From NCBI GenBank assembly GCA_964605095.1, contig CAZSBS010000164.1, forward strand, positions 1-11,050: a DNA stretch of 11,050 nt, written 5' to 3'. Position numbers and translations under genes: made by a program. The stretch comes from JAUWQU01 sp964605095. GTDB lineage: Bacteria > Planctomycetota > Phycisphaerae > SM23-33. Under the pieces are notes generated by a model. It worked only from the letters and a program-made list of their open reading frames with translations, had not been told where the DNA came from and ran no database searches. Below, in pieces: positions 1 to 6,051 of this stretch. Each line of letters begins with the position of its first letter. Within the stretch, counting starts at the first letter, position 1.

Positions 1-132
1 ACTAAGAAGTTCCGCTGCAAAGAGTTGCGGCTTGCCAGAAATAATCCTCGCTCACGTCGTTGTGACCAACCTTCCTTTCTGGCGGCCTGCGCTTTGCTCG
101 GCCGATGCACACAATGCCCCGCGAGACAGAGG

Positions 133-192
133 CTTCAGGCTTCAGGAAGTGAATGCACCATGCCGGCTTGCCTCTTTTCCTGAAGCCTGAAG
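133..192. repeat. Palindromic hairpin element with 16-bp arms
   Basis: Perfect 16-bp inverted arms at 133-148 (CTTCAGGCTTCAGGAA) and 177-192 flank a 28-nt loop. Each arm contains two tandem copies of CTTCAGG. The left arm supplies the TGA (137-135) that ends the broken BRO-N frame, and family similarity is lost about 30 bp before the right arm. There is no T-run on either side, so it does not look like a simple terminator. It may be a mobile palindrome or repeat remnant. Confidence 0.75.
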
Positions 193-592
193 GCCCAGAT
201 TCCACCCCAGATTTCACCGGGCGCCATCTCCTGCATCCGCTCGTAGCCGACCTTGGCGAGCCAGAGCTTGATCGGCTCAGCCTTGGGGCTGGGAACGCTC
301 TGAACGAGACGCAGCAACGTTTCGGCGCTGGCGACATCGGCGAGCCGCATTTTCCCGTCGCCGGCGGGCAATTTCAACTGGTAACAGTTTGTTACCAGTT
401 CACTTCCCTCTTTAGCCAAGCGGCCTTTTAGAACCTTCCAATACTTCCTCGCCGCCTGATAATCCGGCTGCTGAATCAGCACCTGAACAATATCCACCAC
501 CGAAAAGAACCAGGTATCGGTCTCTTTGTCGTAAAGACGTCGTAAAGACGACGGATCTCACGCTCTTCAAACACCGCGGGCAGGATTCTCAT
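135..592 (-). pseudogene. BRO-N / DinD-like phage antirepressor-family gene, frameshifted and truncated
   Basis: The reading frame from ATG 592 begins MRILPAVFEEREIRRLYD and has a strong ribosome site, AAGGAG, 5 bases upstream. It then breaks at about 539-549, where the 11-bp sequence GTCGTAAAGAC is tandemly duplicated. Deleting one copy restores a continuous product that runs through DKETDTWFFSVVDIVQVL into the downstream frame. That frame carries hallmarks of BRO-N/DinD proteins: RKYWKVLKGRL, then GDGKMRLADVASAETLLRL and SPKAEPIKLWLAKVGYER. Family resemblance stops at about position 221, after QEMA. The remaining 28 or so codons are unrelated and end at a TGA inside a palindrome at 133-192. 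Family members usually continue well past this point, so the 3' part is missing. BRO-N domains are DNA-binding modules common in phages and prophage-derived genes. I infer a dead gene. A sequencing error at the duplication is the alternative for the first break, but it would not explain the second. Confidence 0.8.
528..549. repeat. 11-bp tandem duplication causing a frameshift
   Basis: Two perfect adjacent copies of GTCGTAAAGAC lie at 528-538 and 539-549. Because 11 is not a multiple of three, the duplication moves the minus-strand BRO-N frame; removing one unit rejoins the two halves of the protein exactly. Confidence 0.9.
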
Positions 593-704
593 AGCCGCTC
601 CTTGATCTTGGCCAGCCCTGTCAATTGAACGACTCCATCGCAAAAAGCCCGCCCACTTCACCAGCCCACTTTCCACGTCGCACTGGCCGTCCTGGGATCG
701 CCAA

Positions 705-784
705 TCTCCCCGAAGGGGCCGTTGGCCCGATTGGCGTTTGTTGGCGAAAAAGAGCCGCTCGGGCCAACGGCCCCTTCGGGGAGA
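705..784. repeat. Long hairpin with 26-bp perfect arms
   Basis: Positions 705-730 and 759-784 are perfect reverse complements around a 28-nt loop (731-758). The arms contain nested short palindromes, CCCCGAAGGGG on one side and CCCCTTCGGGG on the other. The hairpin lies between the divergently oriented BRO-N pseudogene and dndA. No T-tract follows it, so a terminator role is not obvious. Confidence 0.9.
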
Positions 785-801
785 GCGGCGTCCCCAAGGT
801 T

Positions 802-815
802 CCCGGCGCGCCGGG
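802..815. repeat. 14-bp palindrome CCCGGCGCGCCGGG, copy 1
   Basis: A perfect self-complementary 14-mer, followed by GACCCCAA. Identical 14-mers occur at 948-961 and 7457-7470. The copy at 7457 also shares the downstream ACCCCAA. Confidence 0.85.
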
Positions 816-947
816 GACCCCAACCGGCCGGGCCATGGTGCCGTTTCCAAAATGATCGCAACACCGCAAACAAGGGCAGCACTTCGCCGATCTGCAAAGC
901 ATTGTACCGGCCGCGAGGGCACGAGGCCAGCGCAGGCTGCGTGCCAA

Positions 948-961
948 CCCGGCGCGCCGGG
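948..961. repeat. 14-bp palindrome CCCGGCGCGCCGGG, copy 2
   Basis: A perfect copy of the same self-complementary 14-mer, about 110 bp upstream of dndA and outside any gene. Confidence 0.85.
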
Positions 962-1030
962 GAAGGCGGGGGGGATGACGCAATGGGAAGAGAGGACGGG
1001 CCGGTTTTCATCTTTGACTATAGGCGGTGC

Positions 1031-1059
1031 TTGGCGGCTTCCGCGTCACATGGTAGACT
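1031..1059 (+). promoter_or_regulatory. Putative dndA promoter with -10 box adjacent to the start codon
   Basis: A TTGGCG (1031-1036) is followed after 17 bp by TAGACT (1054-1059), which lies 8 bp before the ATG at 1068. If this is the -10 box, transcription would begin at or next to the start codon, giving a leaderless or nearly leaderless mRNA. The -35 match is weak. The same geometry is seen at dndC and holA. Confidence 0.4.
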
Positions 1060-1067
1060 CTGGGGCG

Positions 1068-2204
1068 ATGATCTACCTCGACTACAACGCCACTACGCCG
1101 ATCCTGCCGGAAGTCCTCGACGCCATGCTGCCCTACCTGCGGGAGGAGTGGGGCAATCCATCAAGCAGCTATCGCTTCGGAGCCAAGCTCAAGGCTGTTC
1201 TCGAAACCGCCCGTGGCCTGGTCGCCCAACTCATCGGCGCTCGCCAGACCGAGATAATCTTCACGAGTGGCGGCACGGAGAGCAACAACTCGGCCATCCA
1301 CGCCGCCCTCCGGGCTTACCCGGCCAAGCGGCACATCGTCACCTCAGCCGTGGAGCACTCCTCCGTCCTTGTCTACTGCCAGGCCCTGGAGAAGGATGGG
1401 TACCGTGTCACTTACTTGCCGGTAGATCGGGATGGGCTGTTGAGCCTGACCGACCTGGAGGCCGCCATCACGGATGACACCGCCGTAGTCTCGCTCATGT
1501 GGGCCAATAACGAAACGGGCGTCCTGTTCCCCGTGAAGGACATCGCCGGTATCTGTCGGGCTAAGGGCGTACTCTACCACTGTGACGCGGTGCAGGCTGT
1601 CGGCAAAACGCCAATTGGCGTTCAGGATGTGCAGGCGGATTACCTTTCGCTCACTGGGCACAAGTTCCATGCACCTAAGGGCATCGGGGCCTTGTACGTT
1701 CGACGCGGCGCCCCGTTTACGCCATTGATCCACGGTGGCCATCAGGAGCGCGGATTGAGAGGCGGGACGCAGAGCGTTCCGCTGATCGTGGCGATTGGCA
1801 AAGCGGCCGCCCTGGCCCGCCGAAACCTGACTGATTACGACTGTACCGTCCGTCCTCTTCGCGACGCGTTAGAGAGGGGCATCCTGGGGACCATCACCGA
1901 TACCGAACTCAACGGGCACCCTGCCCTGCGCCTGCCTAACACGACCAACATCACCTTCCGCGGCATTGAGGCCGAAGCCCTCCTCTTGCTGCTGGACAAG
2001 GATGGTATCTGCGCCTCCTCCGGCTCGGCGTGCCTAGCTGATTCCGACGAGCCTTCGCATGTCCTGAAGGCCATGAAGCCCAACACCGCAGCCTCACGGC
2101 AGATGATTCGATTCTCACTGGATCCCGCCAACACAGAAGCGGAAATCAACGTGGCCCTAGCGGCCGCCGCCTGCGCCGCACGGGCCCTCGGAGGCGCACG
2201 ATAA
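1068..2204 (+). CDS. dndA: DndA, cysteine desulfurase for DNA phosphorothioation
   Basis: This 378-residue pyridoxal-phosphate enzyme removes sulfur from L-cysteine as an enzyme-bound persulfide. In a Dnd system that sulfur feeds DndC. The protein opens with the IscS/NifS-family signature MIYLDYNATTP. TSGGTESNN (about 66-74) forms part of the cofactor pocket, the Schiff-base lysine is K199 in SLTGHKFHAPKG, and the catalytic cysteine is C322 in SSGSACLADSDEPSHVL. Length and motif order match a complete NifS-like desulfurase. I chose ATG 1068 because the family starts right at this point; an in-frame ATG at 1050 would add only MVDSGA. The assignment as DndA rather than IscS/NifS rests on its position, tail to tail with dndE-herA and 22 bp away. 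No other iron-sulfur assembly gene is nearby. It has its own putative promoter. Confidence 0.9.
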   Translation: MIYLDYNATTPILPEVLDAMLPYLREEWGNPSSSYRFGAKLKAVLETARGLVAQLIGARQTEIIFTSGGTESNNSAIHAALRAYPAKRHIVTSAVEHSSVLVYCQALEKDGYRVTYLPVDRDGLLSLTDLEAAITDDTAVVSLMWANNETGVLFPVKDIAGICRAKGVLYHCDAVQAVGKTPIGVQDVQADYLSLTGHKFHAPKGIGALYVRRGAPFTPLIHGGHQERGLRGGTQSVPLIVAIGKAAALARRNLTDYDCTVRPLRDALERGILGTITDTELNGHPALRLPNTTNITFRGIEAEALLLLLDKDGICASSGSACLADSDEPSHVLKAMKPNTAASRQMIRFSLDPANTEAEINVALAAAACAARALGGAR

Positions 2205-2226
2205 CGGGGCTCTGTTCATGGCTCTG

Positions 2227-3711
2227 TCACTTTCCCTGGTCCTTCCAGAACTGCCGGGCCATTCCCGTGCAGAGCTTGCCTTGTAACCGCAGCGCGGCCT
2301 CGGTTTTCTTGAACTTCTGATGAATGGTTCCGCCCATGATCAGTTTCTGGTCACTATCACGAAGGCTTTGCGGGGAGAAGTGCACTCCGCACTCTGCCAA
2401 CTCGGCGAAGTTCGTTTCGTTTGCGCCTGTGGTTAGAAACTTATCCGCGTCTTGGGATGCCAGCCAGACGGGGAAACCCCACGAACGGCCTTGCCGAGCC
2501 AACGAACTCAACAATCCGGCCTTGTTCTCTTTTGGTAGCAGCAAGTGGGCCTCATCCACAAAAAGCACCATTTTGATGGGCTGGATGTCATTCTTCACGC
2601 CCAACTGCTGGTTCAGTTTCTTGATCAGGAAATTCAGGATGAGCGCCACGGCCAGTGCCTTAGTGTCGGTATCCATTCCGAATTCCTTGAAGTCAACCAC
2701 CATCGAGGTGCGGAGCCACTCCTCAGGCGGAACGGCAGTGTGTGCGCTGGCGAACAGATTGAGGCTTTCAATTTTCTTCACGATAGACAGATCGACGCCG
2801 TTCGCGCCACCGTTCTCCATCTCCGCGACAAGCGACGTAAAGTCGGGCGCATTGAGCCGCTGATAGGCTTCGCTGATGTTGCGCTCCTGCTTTGCGCCTA
2901 GCTGGGGCGCGAAGCACCGGATAAGGCTGGCAATCTCGTACGCAACCTGCGCGTTTCGTGTCGGGTTGGGATCACGATACAGCGGGTTAATCGGCAAGTC
3001 CTGCTGGATGAGGCGGACGTAATGGGCCCCGGTCTGCTCCAGAAAGCGCGAGCGGTTTTTCTTCTGTTGTTGGTTCTGCGGGTCGTCCTCAAGCTCACCT
3101 TTCATGTCGAAGAACACAAATCGAACGCCGACGTTCGCAAGCTGCGCCAAGAGGTCCAGCGCAAGCTGGCTCTTGCCGCTGCCGGGTTGCCCCGAGATCA
3201 CCAGGAGTCCATTGTTGGTCCCAGGCCCGTTGACTGACCATTCGGGGGCATCCGCCAGCACCTTGAGCTTGATCTCGGATTCAACGACCGGCATCGCCGC
3301 TACCGCCGGCTTCTGTCCGCCGCCAAGGGCAAAGTCTCCGCTCGTCAATTTGATCAGGGCCGAGACGAACCGGGCTTGGTCATTTCCGGCTTCCGTCCAC
3401 ATCTGCCCTAAGAGGTGGCATCCGTACTCGAAGTGTCGCTGGAACTCCTGCCGGTAGGCGCTTTCGTCAAGGGTCCGACCGGCTCGGTGGTTCAAGGCCG
3501 CCCGCGCCGTATCGCGCAGTTCGTCCCCCAGAACCGTCTCATCGTTCAACGTCACGCCTTTTGCGTCCTTCGGCTTGAAGGCAGCCGGCACGCCCTGCCC
3601 CAGCGCCAGGAACAGACCTGCGCGTCCCAGGATGGCCTGATTCCGTGCCCCGACCCGTGGAAAAACATTCTCGATGAACTCACGGGTTTCACTGCTGGTG
3701 TTGAATTTCAT
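2227..3711 (-). CDS. dndE: DndE fused to a HerA-type P-loop ATPase (DndEi-like)
   Basis: This 494-residue protein has two parts. Residues 1 to about 105 resemble DndE, the small DNA-binding subunit of the phosphorothioation complex: a helical start around SSETREFIENVFPRVGARNQ, then GRAGLFLALG, and the closing YRQEFQRHFEYGCHLL. Residues from about 165 onward form a HerA/FtsK-like ATPase: Walker A GQPGSGKS (174-181), FDMKGELEDD (201-210), Walker B VLFVDEAHLLLP (382-393), a conserved RQGRSWG (406-412) and the sensor-like WLASQD (416-421). DndE-helicase fusions (DndEi) are known from Riemerella anatipestifer, where ATPase and helicase activities were reported. It is the last gene of the minus-strand operon. 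It starts 3 bp after the stop of the small upstream gene and has only a weak AAAGGC ribosome site, so translational coupling is likely. The C-terminus ends 22 bp from the dndA stop. Confidence 0.9.
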   Translation of the reverse strand: MKFNTSSETREFIENVFPRVGARNQAILGRAGLFLALGQGVPAAFKPKDAKGVTLNDETVLGDELRDTARAALNHRAGRTLDESAYRQEFQRHFEYGCHLLGQMWTEAGNDQARFVSALIKLTSGDFALGGGQKPAVAAMPVVESEIKLKVLADAPEWSVNGPGTNNGLLVISGQPGSGKSQLALDLLAQLANVGVRFVFFDMKGELEDDPQNQQQKKNRSRFLEQTGAHYVRLIQQDLPINPLYRDPNPTRNAQVAYEIASLIRCFAPQLGAKQERNISEAYQRLNAPDFTSLVAEMENGGANGVDLSIVKKIESLNLFASAHTAVPPEEWLRTSMVVDFKEFGMDTDTKALAVALILNFLIKKLNQQLGVKNDIQPIKMVLFVDEAHLLLPKENKAGLLSSLARQGRSWGFPVWLASQDADKFLTTGANETNFAELAECGVHFSPQSLRDSDQKLIMGGTIHQKFKKTEAALRLQGKLCTGMARQFWKDQGK

Positions 3712-3714
3712 GGA

Positions 3715-3969
3715 TCATGCCTTTGCGGGTAGCTGGGTTCGCTTCATTTGGTCAAGGCATTCACGGGTCTTGGCGAAGTACTCCTCATAAAGCGGTCGGT
3801 CTTGCGCGAGGATGGTGGCTGCCTTGCGGGCTGCTCGCCGAAGCTGAGCCCGTGTCTGCCAGTCCAAGGTCCCGTGGAAGATGTCCTCTCGCATGATGTG
3901 TTCTACCATCGCCGCATCGCCGGGGATGCACCCGGTGTCTTCCATTATCATTTCTTGGTAAGTACCCAT
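3715..3969 (-). CDS. Small unknown protein encoded within the dnd operon
   Basis: I do not recognise this 84-residue protein. It is probably soluble and mostly helical: there is no signal peptide or membrane segment. The first third is acidic (MGTYQEMIMEDTGCIPGDAA), followed by VEHIMREDIFHGTLDWQTR and a basic RAQLRRAARKAATIL helix; it ends KRTQLPAKA. A single cysteine (C14) is present. It is real by context: ATG 3969 has the ribosome site AGGAG 6 bases upstream, it begins 16 bp after the dndD stop, and it ends 3 bp before the dndE-herA start. A longer frame reaching 4131 would run into dndD and is unlikely. Its place between the DndD ATPase and the DndE-HerA fusion suggests an accessory subunit or regulator of the modification complex. 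That role is inferred from position only. Confidence 0.8.
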   Translation of the reverse strand: MGTYQEMIMEDTGCIPGDAAMVEHIMREDIFHGTLDWQTRAQLRRAARKAATILAQDRPLYEEYFAKTRECLDQMKRTQLPAKA

Positions 3970-3985
3970 ACGCCACTCCTGTCGC

Positions 3986-6049
3986 TCAAAGGTCTTTGCC
4001 GAAATAGTCGCTCGTGATCCGCACTTCGTAGTTTGGGGATTCAGCACGCCCGTGGGGGTGCAGTGTGTACACGCGAGCCAGCCTGTCGCGGACGCGGTCA
4101 AACAACTCCCCTTCCGGGTCAATTTCGGCATTTGTGCTGAGGATGATCGACTGATGCCCGCTTAAGTATAGCTCGTCCAGGACGTTAGCTCGCACCTCTT
4201 TGTCAAGTCGCGCTAGCGGAGTGTCAACGACCAGCGGAGGGACGAGCTTTGCCAATCGGCGTAAGGCTTCGTAGAATGCCAGCATCCGGACCTGCCTTTG
4301 GCCCGATGACGTATTTGTCTCTTCCCAAGTTGCTTTTCCCCCGTCGCGACGGACCAGCCAGCACTGCCAGTGATTGTCGAAGTCGATACCCTCGAACTCC
4401 CGCTGCCGCTCCGTGATCCGCACCCACAGTTCCCCGACGGCTTCGGAAATCTGCCGCCGCATTTGGTTTGCCGCACGGGTCCGGATCTCGCCAGCGGCTT
4501 CTCGGTACCGGGTTGCCAGTGCCGCCAGACTCTCTCCCCGCTCGGCCTTCTCAGCGACCTCGCGCTGGATAGATTCCTGACGCTTCAGGTCAGTAAGCTC
4601 GACCTCCATGCGGGAGACTTCCGCGTCGATCTCCTTGAGCCGCTTGGTCAGTTGCTCGCGGCGTTCGTGGAGTCCGCCCCGCTTTTGGTAAAGCTCAGTG
4701 CCTCGCTTGAATGCGGCCGCATTCTGATGGATGAGCTTCATCTTCTGATTCAACTCTCGCAGTTCGACGTCCATCCGTTCGATATCCACGCACATCTTGG
4801 CCAAGTCGCCAAGCTGGGTCTGGCGTGCGGCAAGTCGGGTGCGAATCTGAACGCTTGTATCATTTCGGTCGGTCACGTATACGCGGTCCGGCATACCGTC
4901 AGGCGGCGGGTTGAATAGGCTATTCAGAGCGTTCTCCAGCCTCTGCATGTAAAACGCTTCCACGTCCGGCTGAAGCGCAAAATCATCGGGCACGTCGCCA
5001 AACACGTCCTGTTTCACTTGTGGAATCTTGGGCTCGACAGCGGACTTGGCGGTTTCCCATTCCCGGCGTCGCTCCTCGGCAACCAGTGCGTCGTGCAGTT
5101 CGTTGCGGTAGCTTCCAAGCAACGCTACCGGCATGGCCAGTTCCCATGCTTCGGTGAGTTTCGATTCCAGCTTCGTCTTCGTCGCGGCAAGTTCGGCCTG
5201 TCGATCCTGTGCCCTCTGCAACTCCTCTGGATCAACCGCACCAAGCGTTTTGAGATCGTCTTCAACCTCGATTAGCTCCGCCTCTACCTCCTGAAGATCC
5301 CGTGAATGGGCTTCGTGCTCCTTGCGCCTGGCCTTGAGGACCCCCTCGTCCCGGATGACCTTGCCATTCAATTCCGCAAGGACCGCTCCTGGGTCCGGCC
5401 CCCCTGAAACGCTGTAAACCCGGGGAATCTTGGTTTGGATCAGTTGCCGCAAGTCGGTTTCGAGTTCCGCGTATGTCCAAAGCCCAAGAATCCGGCTTAT
5501 CCCTTCAACAATATCCCGTTGCCCCAGATTGATGCTCTGACTGCGTTCGGCGTCAAAGAAGAAGAATCGAGCTAGGTGTCGGGGAAGGAAAGCATCCCGC
5601 AACTTCTGAATTACCTGTTCATCCTCGATGCGCCCTGGCGTGTCGGAACGAGTTGCGTAGTGCTGCCAGACGGGGGAAGAATTGGGGCGGAACCGAACTT
5701 CACGCAAGAGCTCAACCTTGCGACTGCCAATCTTCTGGTCCCGGAGGGTAACGACTGCCTTGAGCCGCATCGTGTCCTGACCTTCGGCTTTGGCACGTCG
5801 GTTCAGTGATCTGTCGAAGGCAAACCGGGTGGCGTCCGCCCCGGTTTCAACCTTCCTAAGATCGCCAACGCCGCTTTCTCCAACGACTGCGAGGTAAAGC
5901 GCGCGGAGCAGGTGCGTCTTCCCCGCGCCGTTCTTGCCTCCCACCAAAATGCCGCACTTGCCCTCGAGGCTCCGGAAATCCAACGTGTGTTCCCCGTAGA
6001 ACGGCCCGAAGTTCTCCAGCGTTAGTGAGTCAATGAAGACTTCCGACAT
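3986..6049 (-). CDS. dndD: DndD, SMC/Rad50-like ATPase of the phosphorothioation complex
   Basis: This 687-residue protein has the split ABC-ATPase architecture of SbcC/Rad50/SMC proteins. The N-terminal lobe starts LTLENFGPFYGEHTLDF and carries Walker A GGKNGAGKT (37-45). A long charged coiled-coil stretch, roughly 210-560, is rich in Glu/Lys/Arg repeats such as ELTDLKRQESIQ. The C-terminal lobe has the ABC signature SSGQRQ (581-586) and Walker B LVVDTPLARLD (about 606-616), the variant typical of DndD. I see no CXXC zinc hook, in keeping with DndD rather than Rad50. DndD is thought to use ATP hydrolysis to act on DNA structure during sulfur insertion. ATG 6049 lies 2 bp after the dndC stop and has AAGGGG 5 bases upstream, a site that overlaps the dndC stop region, so the two genes are translationally coupled. 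Confidence 0.93.
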   Translation of the reverse strand: MSEVFIDSLTLENFGPFYGEHTLDFRSLEGKCGILVGGKNGAGKTHLLRALYLAVVGESGVGDLRKVETGADATRFAFDRSLNRRAKAEGQDTMRLKAVVTLRDQKIGSRKVELLREVRFRPNSSPVWQHYATRSDTPGRIEDEQVIQKLRDAFLPRHLARFFFFDAERSQSINLGQRDIVEGISRILGLWTYAELETDLRQLIQTKIPRVYSVSGGPDPGAVLAELNGKVIRDEGVLKARRKEHEAHSRDLQEVEAELIEVEDDLKTLGAVDPEELQRAQDRQAELAATKTKLESKLTEAWELAMPVALLGSYRNELHDALVAEERRREWETAKSAVEPKIPQVKQDVFGDVPDDFALQPDVEAFYMQRLENALNSLFNPPPDGMPDRVYVTDRNDTSVQIRTRLAARQTQLGDLAKMCVDIERMDVELRELNQKMKLIHQNAAAFKRGTELYQKRGGLHERREQLTKRLKEIDAEVSRMEVELTDLKRQESIQREVAEKAERGESLAALATRYREAAGEIRTRAANQMRRQISEAVGELWVRITERQREFEGIDFDNHWQCWLVRRDGGKATWEETNTSSGQRQVRMLAFYEALRRLAKLVPPLVVDTPLARLDKEVRANVLDELYLSGHQSIILSTNAEIDPEGELFDRVRDRLARVYTLHPHGRAESPNYEVRITSDYFGKDL

Positions 6050-6051
6050 GA

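Larger units (their letters stand above)
593..1067. other. Non-coding stretch rich in palindromes
   Basis: No frame here looks like a protein. The overlapping open frames are Pro/Gly/Arg-rich and arise from palindromic GC-rich sequence. The stretch holds a long hairpin (705-784), two copies of the palindrome CCCGGCGCGCCGGG (802-815 and 948-961) and a putative dndA promoter close to 1068. Confidence 0.6.

Noticed and set aside
2..337. Minus-strand 111-codon frame at the window start
   Set aside because: It overlaps the BRO-N frame and the palindrome, is Arg/Ser-rich low-complexity sequence, and has no recognisable domain; nothing else could be identified in 1-130.
738..1067. Upstream in-frame extension of dndA by 110 codons
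   Set aside because: The extension is low-complexity, runs through palindromic repeats, and the desulfurase family begins at the MIYLDYNATT segment.
4370..4918. Plus-strand 182-codon frame inside dndD
   Set aside because: It is an antisense shadow of the dndD coiled-coil region.
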